Shown here: in pieces, positions 50,520 to 60,304 of the stretch
How the letters are laid out: each line of letters begins with the position of its first letter
How positions within the stretch are numbered: the first letter of the stretch is position 1
Origin: Sulfuricurvum sp.
Lineage (GTDB): Bacteria; Campylobacterota; Campylobacteria; Campylobacterales; Sulfurimonadaceae
DNA: 64,000 nucleotides
Reading direction: 5' to 3'
Assembly: GCA_030692765.1 (NCBI GenBank)
Contig: JAUYUB010000001.1
Span: 62,001 to 126,000, forward strand
The notes under the pieces: model-generated
What the model saw: the letters and a program-made list of their open reading frames with translations, nothing else
Told to the model about the DNA's origin: nothing
The model's database searches: none
Position numbers and translations under genes: made by a program

Positions 50520-50535
50520 TGCAAATTTGGTTCTA
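50520..50535 (-). promoter_or_regulatory. sigma54-like -24/-12 of tpx/ankyrin/SagB/ald operon
   Basis: TAGAACCAAATTTGCA. Confidence 0.75.
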
Positions 50536-50622
50536 TTTGCTGATTAATTTTTAAACAATAATTAGACTCTAATAGGATACATTTGTATTACAATATTGTT
50601 ACCTTATTTGAAAGAATATTCC

Positions 50623-52254
50623 ATGATGACATTTGAAGCAAACATACCCAGTAATATAGAGTGTCAAACATGTGCGTTGACATTTGCCTATAAAGAAATT
50701 AATTTACTATATGAGATTGCTCTTTTGCTGACAAGCAGCATGGATACTCATGACAGTATTGAAAAATCGATGCGCAAACTAAAACAACACGGTTATTTAG
50801 AGCGCTGTGCCTTATTCAAAAAAAAAGAAGAAGTTAAAGAACTCGAACTCTTGTTATCCATTGATCTTGAACCTTATCAAAAAAAGATGGCAACCTACAT
50901 ATTTGGCGAGGGTGCGACAGGGTTGGCTGCCGCTACTGGCGAACCTATTGTCATAGAAAACATTCATAACAACATCAATTATCTCAATAAAATGGGCAAT
51001 ATTTCAACCCGTATGGTCTCTTATGTTGCCGTTCCCTTGCTGCAAGAAGATGAAATATTTGGCGTTATCTCTGCTAATATCGGAAAAGAGAGTCCTCTGA
51101 ATTTTGATGAAATTGTTCGTATGCTAACCATCGTTGGAACTTTATTTATCGGAGCATTAAAAGTCCAGCAGACCGTTGTAAAAGAAAAAGAGTCCATAAG
51201 TGAGCTGAAAACATACTACAAACAAGAGAGTGAAAAAGAGTATAAATTTGAAAATATTATTGGTAAAAGTACCAAAATGAAACAAATATTTAATCTCCTA
51301 AATACCGTAGCTCCTGCTGATGCCACCATTTTAATCCGTGGAGAAACGGGAACGGGTAAAGAACTTATAGCCACTGCGATCCATAATCTCAGTCGTCGTC
51401 AAAACGGCCCCTTTATCAAACTAAACTGTGCGGCAATCAGCGAAACACTACTGGAATCAGAGCTTTTCGGTCATGAAAAAGGAGCATTTACCGATGCAAA
51501 AGAGATGCGTAAGGGGCGCTTTGAACTCGCAGACGGAGGCACACTGTTTCTAGATGAGATCGGAGACATTACACCATCGCTTCAAGTTAAGCTTCTGCGT
51601 ATCCTGCAAGAGCAGGAATTCGAGCGTGTCGGCGGCAGTAAAACCGTGAAAACCAATGTCCGTCTTGTCGCCGCGACCAACCGTAATCTGGAAGAAATGG
51701 TGCAAAAAGGAGAGTTTCGTGAAGATTTATTTTATCGTCTCAACGTTATTCCCATCAATCTTCCCCCGTTGCGTGAACGTTATGAAGATGTCAAACTACT
51801 CACAGAATTTTATCTTGATCGATTCATGAAACAGCATCGCAAGAATATGCATATCTCAAAACCGGCGCTTGAACTGCTGCTGGATTACCCATGGCCTGGG
51901 AATATACGGGAACTGCAAAATACCATGGAACGTATCGTACTCATCTGTCCTGACGGTGAAATTGCACCTGAAATGCTAAGCCATGTATTGCCGTTTAACT
52001 ACCAAAAACTCTACATGCAGCCTGAAGCCACTATACCACCACCGCCTGTGCATGTTACAGCTGTTCCTACGCCTCAAAAAGAGCCCATCAGTGACGCTCC
52101 AATGACCAAAAAAACGCTATTGGAGCTGGAAAAAGAGTCCATAATCCAGGCCCTGATTGATTCACACGGAATACAAACCAAAGCAGCCCGACTACTGGGG
52201 ATGACCGCACGCCAAATTGGCTACAAAATCAAGCAGTACGGTATCGAGTTTTAA
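50623..52254 (+). CDS. nifA: Nif-specific sigma54 activator
   Basis: GAF-like N-term, GETGTGKELIATAIHN, GAFTDA, C-term HTH QTKAARLLGMTARQIGYKIKQYGIEF; ATG at 50623. Confidence 0.93.
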   Translation: MMTFEANIPSNIECQTCALTFAYKEINLLYEIALLLTSSMDTHDSIEKSMRKLKQHGYLERCALFKKKEEVKELELLLSIDLEPYQKKMATYIFGEGATGLAAATGEPIVIENIHNNINYLNKMGNISTRMVSYVAVPLLQEDEIFGVISANIGKESPLNFDEIVRMLTIVGTLFIGALKVQQTVVKEKESISELKTYYKQESEKEYKFENIIGKSTKMKQIFNLLNTVAPADATILIRGETGTGKELIATAIHNLSRRQNGPFIKLNCAAISETLLESELFGHEKGAFTDAKEMRKGRFELADGGTLFLDEIGDITPSLQVKLLRILQEQEFERVGGSKTVKTNVRLVAATNRNLEEMVQKGEFREDLFYRLNVIPINLPPLRERYEDVKLLTEFYLDRFMKQHRKNMHISKPALELLLDYPWPGNIRELQNTMERIVLICPDGEIAPEMLSHVLPFNYQKLYMQPEATIPPPPVHVTAVPTPQKEPISDAPMTKKTLLELEKESIIQALIDSHGIQTKAARLLGMTARQIGYKIKQYGIEF

Positions 52255-52463
52255 TCTCCGAGCCGTTTTGCAACCATTTCGGATGGGAATTTTTTGATTC
52301 CCGGTTCAATATACCATTTTTCACCATTGCCAAGTTCTACTTCGCCACCCCATTTTTCATCCGTATCGAATTCTACTTTTGTGATCGTCTCTTCCATATC
52401 TTTTTTCGCGAAATAAAAAGAGATCTCTTTTTTTGAATCGACGCGTAACATTACTTTTGCCAT
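52251..52463 (-). CDS. nifT: NifT/FixU family protein
   Basis: MAKVMLRVDSKKEISFYFAKKDMEETI...WGGEVELGNGEKWYI...MVAKRLGD. Confidence 0.85.
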   Translation of the reverse strand: MAKVMLRVDSKKEISFYFAKKDMEETITKVEFDTDEKWGGEVELGNGEKWYIEPGIKKFPSEMVAKRLGD

Positions 52464-52506
52464 AACTCACTCCTTGATTAAATGTATCTATCTTAAATCC
52501 ATTGTC

Positions 52507-54165
52507 CTAAAGGACATGAAAAAACTTGCGTATGCGATACCACCAGTCTGAAGAAAATTGCCCCTCAAAACTGATACGTAAAAACGACCCTGTCAAACGT
52601 CTTATGATCGTATTAACATTGTCATTTTTCTCATTCTTATCAGGAAAATCATCACGATAATGTACTCCACGACTTTCTTCTCTCGCCATGGCACTCATGA
52701 CCATAGCTTCCGCTACCGTGAGAGAATTACGAAACTCTATGATCGAGAGAAGTTCTACATTGTCAGTGCGCTCTTTGTTTACACAACACAAACCTGATGA
52801 TAGTTTCATGAGATAATGGATATATTCATACGTGTCCGCAAGAGTATCATGATTACGGAAGACCCCTACTTTTTTATAAAGGATATTCCCCAAATTGGTA
52901 CGCATGGTATTGATATTAAAACGGCTTTCTCCTTCCAATATCATCTCAACGTAACGCGACTCTTTAGCTACCAATGCATAATCAATTGGATGAAACTTTC
53001 CTTTTTTAGCTGCACGTGCCGCATTAATTCCAGCTACTTTTCCAAAGTATGCCCCTTCGAGCAAACTATTACCCCCCAAACGATTCGCACCGTGTACACC
53101 GCTATAAGCACACTCACCGCAGACAAATATATTATCAATATCTGTTGAGGTATCATCTCGACTCCATATTCCACCCATTGTATAGTGTGCTGATGGGGTG
53201 ATGGGGAGAAGTTCAGTAAGTATGTCAATCCCAGCACCGTTAAGGGCATGTTTACGTGCTGATGGGAGTTTTTTATCGATAAGTTCTTCACCTAAATGAC
53301 GAAAATCCAGATAAACCGTATGTCCACGCATCTGATGACGAACAATGTCACGTGATAGCTTGTCACGTGTTTGCAGCTCATCAGTAAAACGAAAGCCATG
53401 CTCATCAACAATATAGGCACCCTCACCTCGCGCCGCTTCACTGATAAGTGTTCCGCTTTTCAACAGTGTTGTGGGGTGAAATTGGACAAATTCCATATTC
53501 ACAAGTCTCATCTTTGCACGTAAAGCAATCGCTAACATATCTCCGCTTGACTCTTGAGAATTGGTTGAATGCCCGCGGTACATTCCCGCATACCCTCCAC
53601 CCGCTAAAACCAATGATTTACAAGCAAAAGCAATCACTTGAGAATCACGACGACGCAAGAGTGTAATTCCTGATAATTCATCCCCAAAGGTGGCAATACT
53701 CAACATCAGATGGTTAGGAAATATTTGCACACCCTCTTTACGACACTGTGTGAGCAATGTTTGAGTAATGGATGCGCCTGTACGATCCGCTATGTAACAG
53801 GTTCGTTTTGCCGACGTACCCCCAAAAGGTCTCTGTGCAATAGTTCCATCTTCCTCACTATCAAACACAACGCCCATAGAACTCAGTTCTTCGATAATGT
53901 CTGCCGCTCCAGCAACCATCGCCGTTACGGTAGAAGGGCGTCCCAGCTTATCGGCGCTTTTAAGGGTGTCTGATACATGTTCTCGATGCAGATCATTACG
54001 TGTCCCTTTCATTACGGCATTAATACCACCTGATGCAACAGCAGAATTTGAACGAAGCAGAGTACTTTTCGAGATCAGAGCTACAGTCGATCCTGCACGT
54101 CTGGCATAAAGTGCCGCGTGCAATCCGGATATGCCGCTACCAACGACAATAACGTCATACAGCAT
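52507..54165 (-). CDS. L-aspartate oxidase/fumarate reductase-type flavoprotein
   Basis: DVIVVGSGISGLHAALYARRAG...ASGGINAVMKG...FVQFHPTTLLKSGTLISEAARGEGAYIVD. Confidence 0.85.
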   Translation of the reverse strand: MLYDVIVVGSGISGLHAALYARRAGSTVALISKSTLLRSNSAVASGGINAVMKGTRNDLHREHVSDTLKSADKLGRPSTVTAMVAGAADIIEELSSMGVVFDSEEDGTIAQRPFGGTSAKRTCYIADRTGASITQTLLTQCRKEGVQIFPNHLMLSIATFGDELSGITLLRRRDSQVIAFACKSLVLAGGGYAGMYRGHSTNSQESSGDMLAIALRAKMRLVNMEFVQFHPTTLLKSGTLISEAARGEGAYIVDEHGFRFTDELQTRDKLSRDIVRHQMRGHTVYLDFRHLGEELIDKKLPSARKHALNGAGIDILTELLPITPSAHYTMGGIWSRDDTSTDIDNIFVCGECAYSGVHGANRLGGNSLLEGAYFGKVAGINAARAAKKGKFHPIDYALVAKESRYVEMILEGESRFNINTMRTNLGNILYKKVGVFRNHDTLADTYEYIHYLMKLSSGLCCVNKERTDNVELLSIIEFRNSLTVAEAMVMSAMAREESRGVHYRDDFPDKNEKNDNVNTIIRRLTGSFLRISFEGQFSSDWWYRIRKFFHVL

Positions 54166-55276
54166 TGGAATCTTTCATAAGCGTTTGCATGGCCTGTACT
54201 GAAGCACTTGGAAGGTAGCCTAAGATTGCATTGTCCTTCACATGAGAGGGATTAACCGCTCCAAAAATGGCACAAATACTTCCGGCTGATCGTGCAAACT
54301 GTAATGCACTGGCAACATCTGAAAGATTGTCTGTTTTCATCAGGTCACCTATCTTAGACGAAAATGGACGCTTAAACAGATTCTTTTGCAACAATGGCGA
54401 TGAACCCAAAAAGCTGATGTCATAACGTTCACATGCATGCATCAGCGGATAATAAAATCCATCATCACAACGCTGATTACGATAACTATACGCATGATGT
54501 TTAGCTAAATTGAACGGACTTTGAAGATATTTAAATCCGTGATTATCGCCTCCGGCATTGCGTGCCATCTCTACAACTTTAGCCAATGACAGGTATTCTG
54601 CATGATCTTCTTCATACAAAAAACCGTTCCAGGAAGCGATCCCGTATGAAACGATTTTGCCCTCTTTTCGCAGTTCTTCAAACACTTTGAATGCTGCCTC
54701 TATCCGATGATATAAAGTATCGGAATCGATGTAGCCCAGTTGTGTCTCGGGATTATGCAAAAAAAAGATATCTATTGTTTCCAAACCCAAATTCTCTAAT
54801 GACTGCCCAGCGCTCCAGCGCAAATAATCAGGGGACATACAGTGCTGATCAATCACTATTTCCTCAGCGCTGGCCAATCCGGTATCGATTATATTTTCTT
54901 TGATCCATCCATATGGATTATCCGGAAATGGGAAATCCAGCGGTATAAAACCTGCCTTAGATGCAATAATAATTTCATCACGTTTTATTTCGCCGTTGGC
55001 AAAAAGTTCGCTCAATGCTTCGCCGATTTCGCGCTCTGAAATTTGGTAGCGGTAATTGATGGCGGTATCTATTAAATTAATACCGTTTTGAAGTGCCGTT
55101 TTAATCGCTTCACCAAAATTGATAATGTAATTATCTTCTTTATAAGGCTCAGGTTTATAGGTACCAATACCCAATGAAGGGAAGAATAAATCTCCGTTAA
55201 AACGGTAAAAATCTTTGGAATAAGATCCAAATTTTTTGAGATATCTGAATGTCCCTTCTTTGGTTGCGTGTGACAT
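54155..55276 (-). CDS. Aldo/keto reductase family protein
   Basis: GINLIDTAINYRYQISEREIGEAL...LGLETIDIFFLHNPETQL. Confidence 0.88.
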   Translation of the reverse strand: MSHATKEGTFRYLKKFGSYSKDFYRFNGDLFFPSLGIGTYKPEPYKEDNYIINFGEAIKTALQNGINLIDTAINYRYQISEREIGEALSELFANGEIKRDEIIIASKAGFIPLDFPFPDNPYGWIKENIIDTGLASAEEIVIDQHCMSPDYLRWSAGQSLENLGLETIDIFFLHNPETQLGYIDSDTLYHRIEAAFKVFEELRKEGKIVSYGIASWNGFLYEEDHAEYLSLAKVVEMARNAGGDNHGFKYLQSPFNLAKHHAYSYRNQRCDDGFYYPLMHACERYDISFLGSSPLLQKNLFKRPFSSKIGDLMKTDNLSDVASALQFARSAGSICAIFGAVNPSHVKDNAILGYLPSASVQAMQTLMKDSNAV

Positions 55277-56253
55277 TAGACAACCATCACGCGCAAATTG
55301 GTTTTGAGCTTGAAGTTAAGCATATCCTGCATACCTGCAAGCGTCGTCGTCGTATTCATCGAACAGCTCATACATTCACCCTTATACTGAATATACAGCT
55401 CATATCCGTCTTCGACTTCTTTTAGATCGATAACTTCAACATCACCATTATCCGCTTTGAGTGTCGGACGGATGTACTCTTCTAGAATAGATTCAATACT
55501 GCGAAGTTTTTGTACCACACTCATCGCATTAAAGTTACCGTCACCCTTAGCCTCTTTTATCTTTTTGCTGATTGCTTCTTTTTCAAGTACAGCTTGAATC
55601 TCGGCTAACATATCTACCAAATAAACATCTTTTTTCTCATGGCCACCCGGTTTGATACACGATTTACAAAAACCGCCCGCTTTGGTGTAATCAGTTATCT
55701 GTTCAATCGATTCAAGTTTATTGAGCTTTATAACTTCTTTAAGTGTATCGAGACTGACGCGTGCACATTCACAGACAATAAACTCGGTTTCGAACTCTGA
55801 CATATCGACACCCTTATAAATTGAGGCCGCTTTTTTGATAACGTCATATGCCATAACCGAGCAGTGCATTTTTTGCCCCGGTACTGCAGGAATATCTTCA
55901 TCATCACGCAGCGCTTTTTCAACATCAATATTGGTGATTTTCAATGCCTCATCAACCGTTTTTTCCATGCACAATTCTGCCATCATATCAGAACTTGCGA
56001 TCGCTGTTCCACATCCAAAACTTTTGAACCGACTTTTGATAATTACATCATTTTTAGGATCAATCATCCAATACAAACGTACTGCATCTCCACAGCTCTC
56101 TGCGCCAAAATCAGCTATGATCAGTCGTTTGTCAGCTTGATCTGCCTCTTCTTGTGTAATCTCTCCCATATTGATAGGATCGTTCATCCGTCTTTGTACT
56201 TCATTCGAGTACTCTTCCCATAATGCCCCACCGATTAATGTATCACGTGCCAT
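55276..56253 (-). CDS. nifU: Fe-S scaffold NifU (IscU-like + [2Fe-2S] + Nfu)
   Basis: ADFGAESCGDAVRLYWMID...CECARVSLDTLKEVI...GGFCKSCI...YKGECMSCSMNTTTTLAGMQ. Confidence 0.94.
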   Translation of the reverse strand: MARDTLIGGALWEEYSNEVQRRMNDPINMGEITQEEADQADKRLIIADFGAESCGDAVRLYWMIDPKNDVIIKSRFKSFGCGTAIASSDMMAELCMEKTVDEALKITNIDVEKALRDDEDIPAVPGQKMHCSVMAYDVIKKAASIYKGVDMSEFETEFIVCECARVSLDTLKEVIKLNKLESIEQITDYTKAGGFCKSCIKPGGHEKKDVYLVDMLAEIQAVLEKEAISKKIKEAKGDGNFNAMSVVQKLRSIESILEEYIRPTLKADNGDVEVIDLKEVEDGYELYIQYKGECMSCSMNTTTTLAGMQDMLNFKLKTNLRVMVV

Positions 56254-56292
56254 TGTTTGCTCCTTGGATCGATATTCATATAAAACTAACAT

Positions 56293-56308
56293 TGCAAGAG
56301 ATGTTCTC
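56293..56308 (-). promoter_or_regulatory. sigma54-like -24/-12 of nifU operon
   Basis: GAGAACATCTCTTGCA. Confidence 0.75.
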
Positions 56309-56358
56309 AGCTAAACATGACATTTTTGTCATATATATTATCTACAGCAATGAAATAC

Positions 56359-57624
56359 TTACAGCAGCTCTAACTTATATAAAAATGCTCTCTCTTTGTA
56401 AGAGGGGATATCCAATTCTTGACGGTATTTGGCGATGACGCGTCGCACCATTTTTTCTCCAAACTTTTCCTCAATCATTTCATGAAGCAATTTGTCGCTG
56501 AATGGGTCATCTTTATTCTCACTCAAAACCAAGCGCTTGAGATAATGTTTGATTTCTGAGGTTGATACTTCACCGATCGAATTTGAAAAGAAATCTTTAA
56601 ATGCGAATAAACCTTTTTCGGTCTGAATGTATTTATCAGAAATAGCACGTGATATGGTCGATTCATTAAATCCAAGTTCATCGGCAACATCTTGAAGACG
56701 AAGCGGCTTTAGTTCTCCACCCATAAAAAAGCTGTACTGTTTTTCGAGTAATACCAATGCAACGTTGTACAGCGTAGCTTTTCGTAAATCCAACAGTTTC
56801 ACCAATTCTCTGGCTTCTTTGAATTTTTGTTTGGCAAAGTTATCGTATTTATCGATCATACTGACTTGCAAATCGGGATAGAAAGCATGGTTAATACGTA
56901 TGTTCAACTCAGATCCAGAAAACTCGACAAACAAATCGGGAGTGATTTGTATCTCAGGCTCCATATACTCTAATGCAGGAGGATTTTTAAGTTGCTGTAA
57001 TGTATGTTTCGCATCTCCAAAACGCGGATTCTTTATAAATTTTTCCATTTTATCAAACTGTAAAATTATTGCCGATAGCAAAATACTTAGCTCATCATCC
57101 AAATCATAGTCATTGAGTTGAAATAAAAATGACTCTTTGTAATCAACAGCCCCTACCCCAGATGGTTCTAGATTCGCAAAACGCTGACGCACCCGTTCAA
57201 CCGTATGCGCGTCCGTATCACATTGTTGGGCAATCTCTTGGATATCTCCATCAAAATAGCCTTCATCGTTGATGTAAAAAATGATCTGTTTCGCTATTTT
57301 TTGAGATATCGGTGTTGGAAACAGTGGTGCTACGATCTGTTCATCTAGCTTTTCATATAAAGAAGTCCCCGCAATACTCAGCCATTCTATCTGATCGCTT
57401 GATGCATTGGATACGTAGTTTTGAAACGCTCCATATGCAGATGAACCTCCCGCTTGCGCATTTGACTCTTCAAATCCTGACTTGATCTCTAGACATGGAT
57501 TTTCATTGGTGATTACCTGTAGATGTTTTTCTAAATCACTAAGAGAACATTGCAGTAGCGGTAACCACGTCTGCATGGATAAACGTGGGAGTTGTTTTTG
57601 TTTAAAAGAGAGTGACGTTTGCAT
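56359..57624 (-). CDS. rpoN: RNA polymerase sigma-54 factor, nif-linked
   Basis: N-term LSFKQKQLPRLSMQTWLPLLQCSLSDLEKHLQ; C-term box MVRRVIAKYRQELDIPSYKERAFL. Confidence 0.92.
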   Translation of the reverse strand: MQTSLSFKQKQLPRLSMQTWLPLLQCSLSDLEKHLQVITNENPCLEIKSGFEESNAQAGGSSAYGAFQNYVSNASSDQIEWLSIAGTSLYEKLDEQIVAPLFPTPISQKIAKQIIFYINDEGYFDGDIQEIAQQCDTDAHTVERVRQRFANLEPSGVGAVDYKESFLFQLNDYDLDDELSILLSAIILQFDKMEKFIKNPRFGDAKHTLQQLKNPPALEYMEPEIQITPDLFVEFSGSELNIRINHAFYPDLQVSMIDKYDNFAKQKFKEARELVKLLDLRKATLYNVALVLLEKQYSFFMGGELKPLRLQDVADELGFNESTISRAISDKYIQTEKGLFAFKDFFSNSIGEVSTSEIKHYLKRLVLSENKDDPFSDKLLHEMIEEKFGEKMVRRVIAKYRQELDIPSYKERAFLYKLELL

Positions 57625-57662
57625 TGTAAACCACCTAAATTCTATCAATATACGAGAGTGAC

Positions 57663-57678
57663 TGCATATTTTGTTCTA
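57663..57678 (-). promoter_or_regulatory. sigma54-like -24/-12 of rpoN
   Basis: TAGAACAAAATATGCA. Confidence 0.7.
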
Positions 57679-57771
57679 GATAAAAGTATAGGGATTATTT
57701 AAGTAGTTAGATGATTAAAAAGAAGGCAATTCCCTCGTTACGGTATGTTTACCGAACGTGGGATATTGTGA

Positions 57772-58062
57772 TTAATATTTGATGCGGACCAACCCGTTTG
57801 GTTGTACGACTTTCATTTGACATGCAAGACGTGCTTTAGCACTTGTTTCTGCAACTGTTTTTAGTACTGCTTTTTCTTTGTCATTGATTGGACTCATAAA
57901 CTCCATCCCTGACTCGATCATTACAACACAAGTGCCACACTCTCCGTCTCTACAGCCAAAAGGCAATGCACTCCCTGATGCTTCAACGATATCCTGTATC
58001 GTTTTCCCAGGTTTGACATTAATTGCCAAAAAGTCATTTATAATCTCTACACGTGTTGTCAT
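57772..58062 (-). CDS. [2Fe-2S] ferredoxin
   Basis: LPFGCRDGECGTCVVMIESG...ARLACQMKVV. Confidence 0.92.
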   Translation of the reverse strand: MTTRVEIINDFLAINVKPGKTIQDIVEASGSALPFGCRDGECGTCVVMIESGMEFMSPINDKEKAVLKTVAETSAKARLACQMKVVQPNGLVRIKY

Positions 58063-58136
58063 CCCAACTCCTTTAATGATTATGATTTATGCTAAACAAA
58101 ACTAGTTTGTTTAGAGGTTGGCCCGCAGGCAGACAT

Positions 58137-58520
58137 TTAGTTAAAAGGCTTAACCAAGATAGACGTTTCTTTAACAGCACACTGACATGCAAGACGTACT
58201 GGTGTAGGACGGTTGAACTGCTGTGCTATTTCAGCTTCTTTTTTATTAATAGCACCCATACTCATCAATGTTTCAAGCTCTTTATCATCCATATAAACAG
58301 CTTGTCCTTTTGATGAATAATCTGCAGTTGTTGATTCAAGTAATTCGTCGGTTGCAATATCTTCAACACGAACAACACAACTGCCGCACATTCCATCTTT
58401 ACAATCTGATGGTATTAAGACTCCATTGCTTTGTGCAACTCTTAATAATACGTCACCAGTTTTAGCAAAAACCCGCTTATCCTGACTTCCGCCGAATCCG
58501 CAAAAAATGACACTGACCAT
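58137..58520 (-). CDS. [2Fe-2S] ferredoxin
   Basis: IPSDCKDGMCGSCVVRVED...PVRLACQCAVKE; ATG at 58520. Confidence 0.9.
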   Translation of the reverse strand: MVSVIFCGFGGSQDKRVFAKTGDVLLRVAQSNGVLIPSDCKDGMCGSCVVRVEDIATDELLESTTADYSSKGQAVYMDDKELETLMSMGAINKKEAEIAQQFNRPTPVRLACQCAVKETSILVKPFN

Positions 58521-58601
58521 TTTTCCTCCTCCTGATTTTTCTTGATCAATACGCTCATGACATTTCGTATCCATCAAGATGCACATATCTCAAAAAGTGA
58601 C

Positions 58602-58991
58602 TTACGACTCCCCTTCTTGAGATTGCTCCGCTTTCATAGCAGCACGTTGTGCCCGATGTTCTCTGATCCATCGTAACTCTTCGGCAACTTCATCATAACC
58701 ATCAAACTCTGCGGCACTTTCAAGTTCTGCTTCTCTGCATCCATACGTTTCACCTTCTTCTATAAAATGAACCTCATAGATACGGATTACCTGTAAAAAA
58801 TCACCAATATGTTTGACGTAACCCTCCGCTCCTACATCGACTAGGACTTCACTGGGGCCTCTAAATGGATTTGATCCATCATTTCTAATTGCCTTATTAA
58901 TGCGTACGCGCTGACCTAAACGAAATAAAGGGAGAATCTCATCCCTAATTGAAGGAGATATCTGCTTGGCTTGTGCATGCGTGAGCTCCAT
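58602..58991 (-). CDS. nifZ: NifZ family protein
   Basis: FRLGQRVRINKAIRNDG...LVDVGAEGYVKHIGDFLQVIRIYEVHFIEEGETYGCREAEL. Confidence 0.85.
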   Translation of the reverse strand: MELTHAQAKQISPSIRDEILPLFRLGQRVRINKAIRNDGSNPFRGPSEVLVDVGAEGYVKHIGDFLQVIRIYEVHFIEEGETYGCREAELESAAEFDGYDEVAEELRWIREHRAQRAAMKAEQSQEGES

Positions 58992-59322
58992 GACTGACCT
59001 CCTCTATATCATTGCAACTGCTTGATGTTGAACACGTACCGCAAGCACTTGGTTTATCAAACATCTCCCATACATCTGCTGCAGATGGGCTATAGCCATT
59101 TTCAAAGTTTTTATACACCGTAATCAGTGCGAATTTGTAATAATCAAGCAACTTCGTATCGCTGCCCCAATCATTGCCTTTAGCTTTTTCAACCATTTCA
59201 CCAAAATTTTTCATAATATGAAATCGTTTTACATAAACCAATCGTTCATCATATTCGATATCAAAAAATTCGAAAAATTCTTCCGTATCCGTAAGTTTTT
59301 CAAAATCTGCTAATGTTCCCAT
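58945..59322 (-). CDS. nifW: NifW family protein
   Basis: LTDTEEFFEFFDIEYDERLVYVKRFHIMKNFGEMV...SAADVWEMFDKPSACGTC. Confidence 0.85.
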   Translation of the reverse strand: MGTLADFEKLTDTEEFFEFFDIEYDERLVYVKRFHIMKNFGEMVEKAKGNDWGSDTKLLDYYKFALITVYKNFENGYSPSAADVWEMFDKPSACGTCSTSSSCNDIEEVSHGAHACTSQADISFN

Positions 59323-59332
59323 TGTATTCTCC

Positions 59333-59848
59333 TTACAATTTCATTTCATTTTTGAGTTGATTTGCCCATGCGACAATCCTGTCATCTGTCATATCTTCCT
59401 GATTCACATCATCAATCCCAAGACCGCAAAACTTTCCCTCTTTTTCAGCCAAAGAAAATTTATAGTCATATCCGCTTGTCGGGATGAACCCATATGAATT
59501 TGCCCCCAGAGAAACAAACAAATCATGCATTTTTCCAAGCGCACTCAAAAAATGTTCTCCATGTGTTTTTTGATCACCGGCACCAAAAAATGCCACTTTT
59601 TTCCCGCTTAGATCAGGGCGTTCATTGTCCAAATCGTAAAGCGGATCAACCCAATCACGCTGTGGATCTCCCTGACCCCATGTTGATGAACCTATCAGCA
59701 AGACATCATAATCCTCAAACTGCTCAATCCCGTCATAATCCTCTTCCATATCGATGAGCTGTGCACCTGAGAGTTGTTCTGATAATAGTTCTGCTGCATT
59801 ACGTGTAACACCGCTGCTACTGCCGAAAAAAATACCAACTTTTGACAT
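59333..59848 (-). CDS. nifF: Flavodoxin
   Basis: MSKVGIFFGSSSGVTRNAAELLSEQL...LLIGSSTWGQGDPQRDW. Confidence 0.92.
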   Translation of the reverse strand: MSKVGIFFGSSSGVTRNAAELLSEQLSGAQLIDMEEDYDGIEQFEDYDVLLIGSSTWGQGDPQRDWVDPLYDLDNERPDLSGKKVAFFGAGDQKTHGEHFLSALGKMHDLFVSLGANSYGFIPTSGYDYKFSLAEKEGKFCGLGIDDVNQEDMTDDRIVAWANQLKNEMKL

Positions 59849-59850
59849 AA

Positions 59851-60303
59851 TTACACTCCTATCATACACGGTTTGTATTGCTCATACACCTTTAATGCAC
59901 GTTCCAAATTCTTATCCCCTTCTTCAAAGAGTGCTTCAAGAGTACGGAAACTGAAACGGTGTGCATCTTTAAAATACTTATCGATGATACAAATCCGATC
60001 ACTAAGAATCGCGCATCGTCCGAATCCCTCATGGCTCATTTCCATGATGACATTACACACAATCCCCGTCTTACGTTCAAATGACAAAGCGATTGCTTTG
60101 TAGATCATCTTGATATCATTGATCATCATCTCATCAATATCCGCGATAACAGGAACCGCTTTGAGTTCCTCTTTGGTTTTGACGTATTTTTTTGTCAACA
60201 ACTCTTCATCACTAATCTTGGCCCAATTTCCAAACTGATCCAATGCTCGTATTTGACGTATGATCTCTATTCCAAAATCACTCATTATTTTTTCTGCTTC
60301 CAT
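59851..60303 (-). CDS. NifX-associated DUF269 protein
   Basis: MEAEKIMSDFGIEIIRQIRALDQFGNWAKISDEELL...FGRCAILSDRICIIDKYFKDAHRFSFRT. Confidence 0.85.
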   Translation of the reverse strand: MEAEKIMSDFGIEIIRQIRALDQFGNWAKISDEELLTKKYVKTKEELKAVPVIADIDEMMINDIKMIYKAIALSFERKTGIVCNVIMEMSHEGFGRCAILSDRICIIDKYFKDAHRFSFRTLEALFEEGDKNLERALKVYEQYKPCMIGV

Positions 60304-60304
60304 A

